Shown here piece by piece: positions 46,082 to 55,737 of a stretch of DNA of 64,000 nucleotides. The stretch spans positions 131,909-195,908 of the forward strand of contig QEUP01000017.1 of the NCBI GenBank assembly GCA_003577145.1, given 5' to 3'. Under the pieces are notes generated by a model. It searched no databases. It saw only the letters and a program-made list of their open reading frames with translations, and was not told the DNA's origin. This DNA comes from Acidobacteriota bacterium. GTDB taxonomy: Bacteria; Actinomycetota; Acidimicrobiia; Acidimicrobiales; Microtrichaceae. The position numbers were made by a program, and so were the translations under genes. Position 1 is the first letter of the stretch. Each line of letters begins with the position of its first letter.

Positions 46082-46100
46082 GCCTCGCGCGGCGCGAGGC
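46082..46100. other. Perfect 19-bp palindrome in divergent gap
   Basis: GCCTCGCGC-G-GCGCGAGGC is a perfect inverted repeat in the 266-bp region between the nucleosidase and thioesterase genes. As RNA it could form a 7-bp stem with a 5-nt loop; as DNA it could bind a dimeric regulator. No T-run follows, so it is not a standard terminator. Confidence 0.45.
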
Positions 46101-46244
46101 CACGTTGGTCGTTGTTCATCCGCGGAGCTCAAAGCCCTGCCGGTCACTTGCACGTTCAAACCGCGAAAACCATCCTTCCCGGCTAGATGCCTCCAAGATG
46201 TGCGCTGAAATGTTGCCCAGGACCGGATGAACGAGGAGTCAGCG

Positions 46245-46739
46245 ATGGCTGACCAGGAACATGTCGAGGACCCCGAGGCAGTAGCCCGCCCGGCAAGGGC
46301 GAGGGAGGTCCCTCTCCACACGCTGCTCGGCTTGGAGTTCGAGCGCCCGCAGAAAGGTGCCCGTCGCGCCGAGGTGCGCATGCCTGTGAGACCCGAGGCC
46401 TTCGGGCTCACCGCGAACCTGCACGGCGGGGCGATCGCCACGCTGGTCGACTTGGCGTGTGCCCTGGCGGCGGCGCGCAGTACCGATTTCGACCCGTTGG
46501 AACAGTCGCTGGTCACAGCCGACATGCACATCCGCTACCTGGGGCGGGCGCGGACCGGCACGGTCATCGCCCGCTCCGAGGTCGTGCGCATCGGTAGCCA
46601 GCTCATCGTGGTCGAGTGCAAGGTGGTGGACGAGGAAGAGCACGTGATCGCCACCGCGGACTTCTCGATGATGATCGTGCCGTTGCGGCGCCCGCTGGCG
46701 CCGGGGATGGAGCCCGAACCCGGCGCGCCGGAGCTCTGA
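46245..46739 (+). CDS. PaaI-type hotdog-fold thioesterase
   Basis: A 164-residue hotdog-fold protein. LHGGAIATLVDLACALAAARS matches the PaaI-type thioesterase helix with the HGG motif, followed by LVTADMHIRYLGRARTGTVIA. Such enzymes hydrolyse acyl- or aryl-CoA esters. ATG 46245 has GAGGAG 6 nt upstream; an earlier ATG at 46227 is possible. Convergent with the deaminase. Confidence 0.85.
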   Translation: MADQEHVEDPEAVARPARAREVPLHTLLGLEFERPQKGARRAEVRMPVRPEAFGLTANLHGGAIATLVDLACALAAARSTDFDPLEQSLVTADMHIRYLGRARTGTVIARSEVVRIGSQLIVVECKVVDEEEHVIATADFSMMIVPLRRPLAPGMEPEPGAPEL

Positions 46740-46783
46740 CGGGCAACCGACCTGACGTGGGGCGCGGACAGGTCCTCAGGTCC

Positions 46784-47449
46784 TCAGCCGTTGCCGCAGA
46801 GCTCGTGGAGGGAATCCCACAGGGTCTCGAGTGCGTCCCGCACGTCGCCACCTTGGCCGGCTACGTCGGCGAGACCTTCGCTGTTGACGACGTCGAGAGC
46901 CACGTCGAGGTGGCGAGGCCGCAGCTGGCGGTGGGCGTCGAGGACGCCCCCGTCGCGCATCCAGAAGGCGAGCCAGGAGACATGTAGCACGTGAGCGAAC
47001 GCACCGACGGGCCCACCGAGCTCTTCTCGCTCGGGGAGGCGGTCACTGGCGAAGGGCAACGCCGAGAACCAGTCGTGCAGCCCGTCGAAGACGGGATCGG
47101 CGGCGGCGTAGCGGACGTGCGCGATGCGAGTTTGGAGAATGGCGCTTGCACACATCAAACACGGCTCGAACGTGGTCGAGATCGTCAAGCCGGCAGTGGG
47201 CCGTAGCTTCAGCGCGGCGAGGGCGTTCATCTCGGCGTGCGCCAGAAGGGTCGATGCCAGCAGGCCGGGTTCCTCGTGGGTATCGGTGATCCGGTTCCGG
47301 CCAACGGTGATGATCCTCCCGTCAGCGTCGGAGATCACCGCGCCAACGCCGGCACTGCCGGCCGTCCATGACTTCCAGGCCTCCGACAGCGCTGTCTGCC
47401 AAGGCTTGTCGAGCGCTTCGAGAGCTTCGGCGGCGGCGGTCATCGGCAA
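46784..47449 (-). CDS. Nucleoside/tRNA-type deaminase
   Basis: A cytidine-deaminase-fold enzyme of 221 residues with the zinc site HAEMNAL and PCLMCASAIL (His, Cys, Cys ligands and the catalytic Glu). The spacing resembles tRNA-adenosine or guanine deaminases. About 90 extra residues at the C-terminus (FAHVLHVSWLAFWMRDGG) are longer than in TadA, so it is more likely a nucleoside or base deaminase of unknown specificity. No partner gene. Confidence 0.82.
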   Translation of the reverse strand: MPMTAAAEALEALDKPWQTALSEAWKSWTAGSAGVGAVISDADGRIITVGRNRITDTHEEPGLLASTLLAHAEMNALAALKLRPTAGLTISTTFEPCLMCASAILQTRIAHVRYAAADPVFDGLHDWFSALPFASDRLPEREELGGPVGAFAHVLHVSWLAFWMRDGGVLDAHRQLRPRHLDVALDVVNSEGLADVAGQGGDVRDALETLWDSLHELCGNG

Positions 47450-47564
47450 GGAGCCTATTCCCTCCCGTGGGTGCGAGAGGGCCAGGTGCAGGTGCGTTCC
47501 ACTGGGAAGTGGATGAAGTCGCGCCTACAGTCTGTGCCGCAACGCGTCGGGAGGGGAGGTCGAG

Positions 47565-49118
47565 TTGTCGGGCACACACAGGAGACCGACGTCGAAGCGG
47601 TTGTGGGTACCACCTCGCTCAGGGGCGGGCCAGGAGGTGGATCGGCGGGCCTTCCTCCAGTGGTCGGCCCGCAGCAGCCTGGTGGGGCTTTCGCTCCTGG
47701 GGGCCTGGGGCGGGGTGACCGGCTGCGGGGGCAGCAACTCCGGAGGTGGTGGCGGCGACGGCGACGGCGACGGCGAGTTGCCCTCGTCGCTGAAGGTAGG
47801 GGTGATAGCACCGCTGTCGGGCATCGGCCAGTTCATCGGGACGATCGTCGAGCGGTCGATGGCCGCCACCAAGCAGCACCTCGACGACGATGACGTGCTC
47901 CCGGGGACCGAAGCGGAGTACATCCTCGTCGATTCACCGGTCGAGGAGTTCGCCGAGGGCACGACTGCCGCGTACAACGAGCTGGTCGCCGACCCCGACG
48001 TGATCGGCATCCTGTGGTGCACGCCGATCGGGCTCACCGAGGCGCGCGCCCAGATGCAACGTGACCAGATCCCGGTGATCGCGGTCTTCGCCGATCCCTA
48101 CTCGGAGGGCTGGCTCTATCCCGAGGGACCCGAGCGCAACATCTTCCAGATGCTGCTCCCCGACACCATGTCATTCGATGCCATGTGCCGCTATGCCGCC
48201 GAGGACCGGGGCTATTCCACCACTGCGCTGATCTACGACAGCTCGACGCTCGCCATGGGCAAAGACCAGTTCGAGGCCGCTGCCGGTGCTCACGACCTCG
48301 AGGTCGTCGGTGTGGAGGAGTTCCAGGTCTTCAGCGGCGACTACGGTGCTCAGCTCCAACGCCTCAAGGACGCAGCTCCCGAGTCGTTGTTCGTGTGGGG
48401 CCTGGCGGACAACACCGCGGGGATCGTGTCGGGGCTGAGTGCCCTCGATGCCGAGTACATCGACACGCCGACAGCGAAATCCGGCGACGGGTGGCATCCT
48501 CACATCCTCGGGTACCCGGGAGGGACCGGCGAGAAGAAGTGGGCAGAGCTCGCGGGCGACGCGGCCAAGAGCGGCTCCCTCACTGCCTGGTACCTCGGCG
48601 GCCTGGTGGGTGGGCCGCAGTTCCCGATCCGCGACTGGCTGGTGGCCTACGACGGAGTCGGTGCCACCGGTGGGGAGGAGTCCGCACCCAACGGCTGGTG
48701 GGCGCTGATCGAGGCCGTCCGCATTGCCGGTTCGACTGACCGGGTGGCGATGGTCGACGCGCTCGAAACCGTCGATACCACCTTCGCCGGCCTGTCTTTC
48801 GGCTTCACGCCCGATCACCACCTGGGGATGACCGCAGACGACGTGGTGCTCATCAGCCTCGAACGTTACACCGGGCCGGTCGACACCGATCCGCCGTACG
48901 TCCTCGGTCGCGAGTGGGAGGAGACCTTCCCACTGGTGAAGGAGGACTACGTGGGACCGACCCATCTCGTTAGGCCCACCCTCGAGGCCAATCGCAAGGT
49001 CAAGCCCGACTACATGGACCTGCTGCTCGAGGAGGGCTGGGGCACGCAGTGCACCAAGACCCCCGCCGACGCTCTCGGCGCCGACGTCGAGCTGACCGGC
49101 GACTGCAAGATCCACTGA
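47565..49118 (+). CDS. Tat-exported substrate-binding lipoprotein of Liv-type ABC importer
   Basis: A 517-residue periplasmic-binding protein of the branched-chain amino acid/amide type (LKVGVIAPLSGIGQFIG). The N-terminus has a twin-arginine motif (DRRAFLQWS, Arg27-Arg28) and a lipobox VTGC (Cys54), followed by a Gly/Ser linker, so it is probably folded before export and then lipidated. TTG start with GGGAGG 5 nt upstream. First gene of a three-gene importer. The ligand may be an amino acid, amide or other small acid. Confidence 0.88.
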   Translation: MSGTHRRPTSKRLWVPPRSGAGQEVDRRAFLQWSARSSLVGLSLLGAWGGVTGCGGSNSGGGGGDGDGDGELPSSLKVGVIAPLSGIGQFIGTIVERSMAATKQHLDDDDVLPGTEAEYILVDSPVEEFAEGTTAAYNELVADPDVIGILWCTPIGLTEARAQMQRDQIPVIAVFADPYSEGWLYPEGPERNIFQMLLPDTMSFDAMCRYAAEDRGYSTTALIYDSSTLAMGKDQFEAAAGAHDLEVVGVEEFQVFSGDYGAQLQRLKDAAPESLFVWGLADNTAGIVSGLSALDAEYIDTPTAKSGDGWHPHILGYPGGTGEKKWAELAGDAAKSGSLTAWYLGGLVGGPQFPIRDWLVAYDGVGATGGEESAPNGWWALIEAVRIAGSTDRVAMVDALETVDTTFAGLSFGFTPDHHLGMTADDVVLISLERYTGPVDTDPPYVLGREWEETFPLVKEDYVGPTHLVRPTLEANRKVKPDYMDLLLEEGWGTQCTKTPADALGADVELTGDCKIH

Positions 49119-49149
49119 CCATGAACGCTCGTGATGTGCGGGCCTGACG

Positions 49150-50061
49150 ATGGGAGAGGTCGTCCAGGTCGTCGTCTACACACTGACCGTCGGGTCGGTG
49201 TACGCCCTGGTCGCGTTCGGCTACAGCCTCATCTTCTCGACTACCCGCATAGTCAACTTCGCGCAGGGCACGCTGGTCGTGGTCGGCGGCTACCTGGCGT
49301 GGTGGATCTACACGCAGGCCTTCGACGAAGGGCTCCCGCTCATCGTGGTGCTCTTGATGGTGGTGGTGCTGTCGGGTCTGGTGGGGCTGGTCTTCGACCT
49401 CGTGGCGGTGGCTCCGCTGGGTCGCTTCGACCCTGCCACCAACATCGCCTGGTTGGTGACCACGTTCGGAGCGGCGGTTGTGGCGCAGGAGCTGGTGGCG
49501 CGCACCATCAGCGACACCGGCCAGACGCTGCCGGCGTTGGGTTCTTCCATTCTCGGTTGGCAGGGCTCGGTCGTCGAAGACGTCGCCATCCGGCCCAGCG
49601 ACCTGGTCCTGGTGGGATCGACGCTGCTGATCTTCTTCTTCCTGGACGCGATGCAGGAGCGAACCCGGATCGGACAGGCGTTTCACGCTGTTGCCCAGGA
49701 CCGGCAGGCGGCCTCGCTCATGGGCATCAACCCCACCGCGATGGTGATCCTCAGCTTCGTCATCGCCGGCGCGCTTGCCGCGCTCAGCGGTATCCTCATC
49801 GCGCCCCGGCTGGGGGTCCGGTTCAACATCGGCCTCAATCTCGGGGTGTACGGTTTCGTCGCCGCGGTGATCGGTGGGCTGGGTTCTACACGCGGGGCGA
49901 TCCTGGGTGGGTACCTCGTCGGTCTCGTCGACGGTGTCGTTGGTGTGGCGTCCAAGCGCGCTGACAGCTGGCGGCCGCTGGCGATCTTCCTGGTCTTCGT
50001 GCTGGTCCTCACCCTGCGGCCGAGTGGTCTGCTCGGCAAGCCCGTCACGGAGAAGGTATGA
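49150..50061 (+). CDS. LivH-type ABC permease
   Basis: A 303-residue permease with about eight membrane helices. It has GSVYALVAFGYSLIFSTTRIVNFAQGTLVV near the start and MGINPTAMVILSFVIAGALAALSGIL in the EAA-like region, the pattern of LivH. Follows the binding protein by 31 bp and overlaps the next gene by 4 bp (ATGA). Confidence 0.92.
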   Translation: MGEVVQVVVYTLTVGSVYALVAFGYSLIFSTTRIVNFAQGTLVVVGGYLAWWIYTQAFDEGLPLIVVLLMVVVLSGLVGLVFDLVAVAPLGRFDPATNIAWLVTTFGAAVVAQELVARTISDTGQTLPALGSSILGWQGSVVEDVAIRPSDLVLVGSTLLIFFFLDAMQERTRIGQAFHAVAQDRQAASLMGINPTAMVILSFVIAGALAALSGILIAPRLGVRFNIGLNLGVYGFVAAVIGGLGSTRGAILGGYLVGLVDGVVGVASKRADSWRPLAIFLVFVLVLTLRPSGLLGKPVTEKV

Positions 50062-52661
50062 GACTGGATCGGCGCAACGTTGCCGCCGGTGCCCTCAGGG
50101 CCGCGCCGCTGGTGGTGTTCCTCGTCGTCGTGTTGTGGTTCGGCCAGTCCCAGGCGACGGACCGTTACTGGATGATGCTGGGGATCCAGGCCCTGTGGAT
50201 GACGGTCGCGGTCATCGGCCTCAACCTGCTCATCGGCTACACCGGCCTGCTCTCACTCGGCCATTACGCGTTCTTCCTCTACGGCGGCTTCATGGGTGCC
50301 ATCTGGGTTGTCGAGGGCTGGGGCCTCTCACCGTGGTTGGGCTTCCCTCTGGCTTTCGTGCTGGGCGCGGCGATGGGAGCGGTGCTGGCCCTCACCTGCT
50401 GTCACCTGCGCGGGTTCTACCTGACTGTTGTGACCCTGGCGTTCGGGCTGATCGCCTCCGCGGTGGCCCTGTTGTTCGAGGAACCGTTCAACGGGCTGTC
50501 CGGGCGAGGGGTGCGCCAGCCGCTGGACACCAGCTTCGGGTTCCTCGATGCCGCCAACCCCAACCGTCCGTTCGTGGGTCTGTATTGGCTCGGCGCAGCT
50601 CTGGTGCTGCTCTCGCTCTACCTCGCCTGGAACCTGGTCCGCAGTCGCTGGGGACGGGCCTACCAGGCGATCCGGGAATCCGAGCTCGCCGCCCGCACCT
50701 GCGGGGTGCCGACCTACGGCTACAAGGTGTCGGTGTTCGCGCTGTCGGCGGGGTTCGAGGCGCTGGCAGGGGTGCTGGCTGCCCAGACGAACCTGACGGT
50801 CACCATGGCCGACGGGACCGCAGTCATCGGCCAGTCGTTTCGCCAGGTGATCTACGCCTTCTTCGGTGGACTCGGTACGTTGGCCGGGCCGGTGGTCGGA
50901 TCGTTCACCTTCACGCTGGGCCTGGGGGCCGATCTGGGAGAGCAGTCGCTTACGGAGTTGCTGGGCCGCTGGGAGACGCTCTTCTTCGGTCTGTTGATCA
51001 TCCTGATAGCGGTCCTCGCACCGGCCGGGGTGGTCGGCACGGTCAAGGGCCTGCTCGGTCGCTGGCTCCCCCGCCCGGTGCTCGAGGCGAGCGCCGGAGC
51101 CGAGGGTCCTCACCCCCGGCGGACACCCGACTCCGCAGCACCGGTGATGCGGATCACCGGAGTCACCAAGACCTTCGGCGGCCTGGCTGCGCTGTCGGAT
51201 GTGTCGTTCGAGATCGCCGCGGGGTCAGTGCACGCGCTGATCGGCCCCAACGGCTCGGGCAAATCCACCCTGGCCAGCGTCCTCACGGGCGTCACGCCAT
51301 CCGACAGCGGCACCATCGCCTTCGCCGGCGGGGAGCTGGCCGGGAGGAGTGCCAGCGCCTGCGCCCGCCTGGGAGTGGCCCGGACATTCCAGACCTGCCA
51401 GATCTGGCGGCGCATGAGTGTGCTCGAGAACGTGATGGTAGGCGCCCACACCCAGACACGGACCGGTCTGCTCCGGGCCCTTCTCCTGCCGGTGTGGGTC
51501 AGGCGAGAGGAGCGGGTGACGCGACGGCGCTCGCTGGAGCTCTTGGCCTTCGTCGGGCTGGACGGGCGGGCACTCGACTCGGCCGGGGCGCTGCCCTTCG
51601 CCGATCAGCGGCGGTTGGAGATCGCCCGAGCCCTGGCTGCCGACCCGGACCTGTTGATCCTCGACGAGCCTGCCGCGGGAATGCACCCCGGCGAGGTCAA
51701 CGAGCTCAAGGAGCTCATCGAGCGCGTACGTGACGCGGGGATAACGGTGCTGCTCATAGAGCACCACATGGAGGTCGTGATGGACCTCTCCGACCGCGTG
51801 ACAGTGCTCAACTACGGCGAGAGGATCGCCGAGGGGACGCCGGCTGAGGTTGCCGCCGACCCGGTGGTGGTGGAGGCCTACCTCGGGGCTGCCGACCGTG
51901 AGCCGGTCTCGCGGGTGGTTGGCAGGTCAGGCGTGCAGAACCGGCCGCCGCTGTTGGAGGTCCGGAACCTGCAGGTGCAATACGGCGCCGCAACAGCCTT
52001 GTCCGGCGTGAGCTTCGACGTGTACGAGGGGGAGGTGGTGGCGCTGATCGGCGCCAACGGTGCCGGCAAGACCACCACTCTCAAGGCCGTCTCCGGCGTC
52101 AGCGAGCTCCTCAAGTCTGTGCGGGGGGAGGTCAGCTTCGCCGGAAAGCGCATCGAGCGCTGGCCGGCCTATCGCATAGTGCGCGCGGGCATGGCGCACG
52201 TTCCCGAAGGCCGGCGGGTGTTCCCCGACTCGACGGTGGAAGAGAACCTGCGTCTCGGGGGCTATCGACGCGACCCGGGGGAGGTGGCTACGTCCATCTC
52301 GCAGGCTTACGAGCGCTTCCCGGTCCTCGCAGACCGGCGAGACCAGGATGCGGGCCTGCTGTCGGGCGGTGAGCAGCAGATGCTGGCGATCGCCAGAGCG
52401 CTGATCAGCCGTCCACGATTCCTGCTTCTCGACGAGCCCTCCCTGGGCCTCGCACCCACCGTCGTCGACCAGGTCTTCGAGACAGTTCGCTCTCTCGCCG
52501 GCGAAGGGGTCACCATCCTGCTCGTGGAGCAACTGGCGCACCAGGCGCTTGCCCTGGCTGATCGTGGCTACATCCTCGAGACCGGCGCCATCGTCATCGG
52601 GGGTCCCGCCACTGAGCTGGCCGCGGACCCGGTGATTCAGTCGACCTACCTCGGCGGGTGA
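50058..52661 (+). CDS. Fused LivM-LivG-LivF: ABC permease with two ATPase domains
   Basis: One 867-residue polypeptide carries what are usually three subunits. Residues 1-335 are a LivM permease (GLNLLIGYTGLLSLGHYAFF). Residues about 357-600 are a LivG ATPase with Walker A GPNGSGKST near 396, a degenerate signature LPFADQRRLEIARAL and LLILDEPAAGMHPGE. Residues about 630-867 are a LivF ATPase with Walker A GANGAGKTT near 664, signature LSGGEQQMLAIARAL and LLLDEPSLGLAP. No frameshift or start separates them. With the binding protein and LivH this makes a complete importer from three genes. LivM-LivG fusions are known; the triple fusion is rarer. Confidence 0.93.
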   Translation: MRLDRRNVAAGALRAAPLVVFLVVVLWFGQSQATDRYWMMLGIQALWMTVAVIGLNLLIGYTGLLSLGHYAFFLYGGFMGAIWVVEGWGLSPWLGFPLAFVLGAAMGAVLALTCCHLRGFYLTVVTLAFGLIASAVALLFEEPFNGLSGRGVRQPLDTSFGFLDAANPNRPFVGLYWLGAALVLLSLYLAWNLVRSRWGRAYQAIRESELAARTCGVPTYGYKVSVFALSAGFEALAGVLAAQTNLTVTMADGTAVIGQSFRQVIYAFFGGLGTLAGPVVGSFTFTLGLGADLGEQSLTELLGRWETLFFGLLIILIAVLAPAGVVGTVKGLLGRWLPRPVLEASAGAEGPHPRRTPDSAAPVMRITGVTKTFGGLAALSDVSFEIAAGSVHALIGPNGSGKSTLASVLTGVTPSDSGTIAFAGGELAGRSASACARLGVARTFQTCQIWRRMSVLENVMVGAHTQTRTGLLRALLLPVWVRREERVTRRRSLELLAFVGLDGRALDSAGALPFADQRRLEIARALAADPDLLILDEPAAGMHPGEVNELKELIERVRDAGITVLLIEHHMEVVMDLSDRVTVLNYGERIAEGTPAEVAADPVVVEAYLGAADREPVSRVVGRSGVQNRPPLLEVRNLQVQYGAATALSGVSFDVYEGEVVALIGANGAGKTTTLKAVSGVSELLKSVRGEVSFAGKRIERWPAYRIVRAGMAHVPEGRRVFPDSTVEENLRLGGYRRDPGEVATSISQAYERFPVLADRRDQDAGLLSGGEQQMLAIARALISRPRFLLLDEPSLGLAPTVVDQVFETVRSLAGEGVTILLVEQLAHQALALADRGYILETGAIVIGGPATELAADPVIQSTYLGG

Positions 52662-52734
52662 CGCCTCGCGGCCGGCGGCCTTCACGGCATGGTGGCTCGT
52701 CCGGCTTCTGGGCCCGCCTCAGCAGTGCCCAAAA

Positions 52735-52767
52735 GCGCCGCGTAGCGGGTCAGGACCGAGCGCATCC
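52735..52767 (-). pseudogene. 33-bp exact copy of the 3' end of the SARP-type gene
   Basis: The 33 bp at 52735-52767 are identical to 60503-60535, the last codons of the AfsR-type regulator, encoding MRSVLTRYAA in the same orientation. The flanks do not match. It lies between the LivMGF gene and the end of the LuxR-family gene in a 163-bp gap with no intact gene. Most simply it is the remnant of a second regulator copy or of a recombination event. Confidence 0.6.
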
Positions 52768-52824
52768 GGGGCGGCTGCCATGCTGGAGCCGGGCACAGAT
52801 ACCAAGAGATGTCGCGAGCAACGG

Positions 52825-55596
52825 CTAATCGGGCACGGCCAAGCGGCGGTCCGGATCGAGGACGCTCGCCAGGTCTTCTCGGCTCGATATCCCGAGTTTC
52901 TCGTAAGTGCGCTGGAGGTGGTTGTCCACTGTGCGGGTCGAGAGGCTCAGCCGGCGCGCGATGATCTTGCTCGCAAGCCCCCTCGCTGCGAGGGAGGCGA
53001 CCTGGCGTTCACGACGCGTGAGGTCAGGCGGCACCCCTGCCATGTCCAGCATCGGGGTCTGGGCGCCCTCGCAGCACGAGAGCAGCGCCCGTGAGCGCTG
53101 GCAGAACGCCGTCGCGGCCCTCGGCTCACCGGCCCGTATCGCCATTGCGGAAGCCGCGGCAGCCGTCTCTGCCGCGTAGAGCAGCGCTCCCATGGCCTCG
53201 AAATCAACCGACGCAGCATCGAGCTCGAGCCAGTCTTCATCTGATACAGCTACTGCAAGTGCCAGCCGCGCCGAGCCAAGCGGGCCGTCGAGACGGGTGG
53301 CTGTACGCCTCAATCCTTGCGCCGCGCCGTCATCGAGGGTCAGGCGGAGCAGGTCGTGCCAGGCTGCGGCAGCCAGTGACCAAGCGCCGACCACCTCTGC
53401 GGTATCGATAGCTCGTTCGAGCATGCGGCGCGCCTCGTCAGGATCGCCTTGGACATGCGCCGCCCAGGCGCGGGCTCTCCACACGTCTGGTTCCATCATC
53501 CCCATCGGTGAGGGCGAGAGCTCATCCAGATCCGCAAGTGCTGCCATTGCGGCCGAGCGGTCCCCCTGGAGGGCGGTTGCCAGGATCTGGCCGGCTGCAC
53601 ACCAACGTCTGAGCCCCCGTTGCCCGAGGTCGGCGAAAGCCAGCCCACCTTCAGTGAAGGACCGCTTGGCTGCATCGAGCTTGCCCTCGACCAGCGCGAG
53701 TCGCCCGATGAGGAGTGCGAACCAGGCCTGGCCCAGTTTCGTGTCGGTCGCAACGGCGAAGTCATACCCCATCCTCGCGGTTTCGGCGCTCTCTTCGAGT
53801 CGCCCGGACTCACAATGGGCGAGGACGCGGGATACGACGTGGATCCCCGCGTGACTCATGACTTCCTGTTCACCGAGTCGGAGGTGCACTTCCAGCCCGC
53901 GCTCGGCCACTGAAAGAGCTTCGTCGTACCGGCCCATCACCGCGAGTGCGGGTGCGGCGGCGACGGCCGCTCCCGCGGTGGCTCGGTCATCCTCCGGGCG
54001 GTTGAAGACCGGCAGCGCCAGCTCCAATGCGGCGGGGAAGCGCCCACAGAGCATCTCGAAGGTAGCGCGGTGAGCCCGGACCTCATCCCGCCATGGCCCC
54101 CGCTGGAGCTGCGTCTCGGTCGCGCAAAGAGTCGCAAGAGCGTCGTTGGCCCGGTCGAGACCCATGAAGAGGGCGAGCGCGTGCTCCATGGCTACCAGCG
54201 CGCGCTCTTCTTCAGATGCGGTGATCTGGGCGAGCTGCTTGGCGATCGTGTCTCGCTCGCGGTGACGGCCGAGGTCACCGAGGACCTGGGTGAGCACCAG
54301 CCCCGCCCGTACGCTCGGTTCGATCTGGAAGGCTACGCCGGCCAGGCGTTCGGCGAGCGTCAGGTCGTGGGTGAAGAAGGCTGTTCGTGCGGCCTCCACC
54401 ATTGCGGCGGCGTCGGCGGCACCGCCTCCCTCGAGTCGCCAGAGGGCAACCCGGAACAGATCTTCGCACCGCCCTGCACCGGTCGCTTCTGTGGCGTCGG
54501 CGAGGCGACGGTTGAGGTTCAGGGCCCGCAGACCGGTCAGTGATTCTCTCAGCACATCTCCGTGTATCGGATGATCGAGGCGGACCTCGCTTCGCCGGCC
54601 GTTGAGCGCGACGTGGGCGAGCTGGTGACGTTCGAGCGCCTCGATCGTCTCGGGGTCGACCAGGTTGGTCAGTACCGCCAGCGGGACGGGTTCACCCACG
54701 GCGAGCAGCTCGAGCGCGTCCCGTTCGGTGGGCAACAGATCAGCGAGACGTGCCTCTACCAACTCCTGCAAGCGGGGAGTGCTGGCCAGCTTGTCGCTGA
54801 GACGCCACACGCCGTCGACTTGGCGCAGCACTCCCGCGTCGATCGCGCCGGCCAGGAGCTCGCGAAGGAACAAGGGGTTGCCTTGGCTGGCACACCAGAG
54901 CTGTTGCCTCGTTCCGCCGTCGATGTGGCCACCGAGTGCCTCCTCCAGGAGCTGCCCGACGACCGCGCGAGAAAGGGGGCGAAGATCGATGCGCCGCGCT
55001 AGCCCGTCCTTCCAGAGGCTACGGGCGGCAGCGGGTACGAGCCCGCCGGTACGGACGGTGGCGATGATGAAAACACCCTTGCTTCCTGCCAACTGGTGGA
55101 TGACGGTGGCCGTGGCGTCATCGAGGAACTGCGCGTCATCCACTACGAGCGCCAGCGCTTGGTCCTCGTCGTCCCGCAGCGAGCGTGCGGCCCACTCGAG
55201 CAGGTCCCCTCGCAGCTCCACCTGATCCTCGATCGGGGGCAACAGTGGTGCGAGTGCACCGAGCGGTATGCCCGTCGAGGACCTGGTCGCCAGCACCGTG
55301 GCGGATCGGAAGCCACGTTCGGTCGCAAGGCGGGCGGCCTCCATGGCAAGGCGGGTCTTGCCGACGCCTGCTCCGCCGGCCAGCACGACGCCGCCGACAT
55401 TGCGGTCGTCGATGGCCGCGACGATGACCTCGAGCTCGTCGACCCGACCGACAAGCGGCCAAGCCGACAGGATCATTCCCTTCACTGAGTTCGAGGGTAC
55501 GTGGATACGATCCGAAATCGGTGCCAGTGCGTTGCGCTCTTGCCCGAGCACGCCCAGCAGTTGACGAATTCCGCCGCCACGTGCCGCCGCGACCAC
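52825..55596 (-). CDS. Large LuxR-family ATP-binding regulator (LAL type)
   Basis: A 923-residue regulator. The N-terminal AAA/STAND ATPase has Walker A GGAGVGKTRLA near residue 74 and Walker B ALALVVDDAQFLDD. A long helical, TPR-like middle part follows. The C-terminal LuxR HTH at about 860-915 reads LTRRERQVASLAARGLASK then RRLSLSTRTVDNHLQRTYEKLG. GTG 55596 has AGGAGG 7 nt upstream, which decides the start. A 19-bp palindrome lies 70 nt before it, the same motif as before the propeller genes, so it probably controls itself and them. Such regulators respond to ligands or protein partners (maltose for MalT); the signal here is unknown. Confidence 0.9.
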   Translation of the reverse strand: MVAAARGGGIRQLLGVLGQERNALAPISDRIHVPSNSVKGMILSAWPLVGRVDELEVIVAAIDDRNVGGVVLAGGAGVGKTRLAMEAARLATERGFRSATVLATRSSTGIPLGALAPLLPPIEDQVELRGDLLEWAARSLRDDEDQALALVVDDAQFLDDATATVIHQLAGSKGVFIIATVRTGGLVPAAARSLWKDGLARRIDLRPLSRAVVGQLLEEALGGHIDGGTRQQLWCASQGNPLFLRELLAGAIDAGVLRQVDGVWRLSDKLASTPRLQELVEARLADLLPTERDALELLAVGEPVPLAVLTNLVDPETIEALERHQLAHVALNGRRSEVRLDHPIHGDVLRESLTGLRALNLNRRLADATEATGAGRCEDLFRVALWRLEGGGAADAAAMVEAARTAFFTHDLTLAERLAGVAFQIEPSVRAGLVLTQVLGDLGRHRERDTIAKQLAQITASEEERALVAMEHALALFMGLDRANDALATLCATETQLQRGPWRDEVRAHRATFEMLCGRFPAALELALPVFNRPEDDRATAGAAVAAAPALAVMGRYDEALSVAERGLEVHLRLGEQEVMSHAGIHVVSRVLAHCESGRLEESAETARMGYDFAVATDTKLGQAWFALLIGRLALVEGKLDAAKRSFTEGGLAFADLGQRGLRRWCAAGQILATALQGDRSAAMAALADLDELSPSPMGMMEPDVWRARAWAAHVQGDPDEARRMLERAIDTAEVVGAWSLAAAAWHDLLRLTLDDGAAQGLRRTATRLDGPLGSARLALAVAVSDEDWLELDAASVDFEAMGALLYAAETAAAASAMAIRAGEPRAATAFCQRSRALLSCCEGAQTPMLDMAGVPPDLTRRERQVASLAARGLASKIIARRLSLSTRTVDNHLQRTYEKLGISSREDLASVLDPDRRLAVPD

Positions 55597-55639
55597 CTCA
55601 TATCCTCCTGCCCGGCCCCGCCTGTCGCCTCGGTAAGGA

Positions 55640-55685
55640 AAGGTACGGGCTCGAAGAGCCGGTGTCCTGAGTAGCGATTACTCAG
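55640..55685 (-). promoter_or_regulatory. lux-box-like palindrome and promoter of the LuxR-family gene
   Basis: On the minus strand CTGAGTAATCGCTACTCAG (55667-55685) has perfect 7-bp arms around ATCGC. Exactly 21 nt downstream is TACCTT (55640-55645), a weak -10. The palindrome centre is then near -43, where a LuxR-type activator touches RNA polymerase. It lies 70 nt before the LuxR-family GTG. Confidence 0.65.
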
Positions 55686-55737
55686 TTGGCCCTGGGCTAG
55701 GTGTGCGACCGCCTATCGAGGTTGTGAAAGTCTCACG

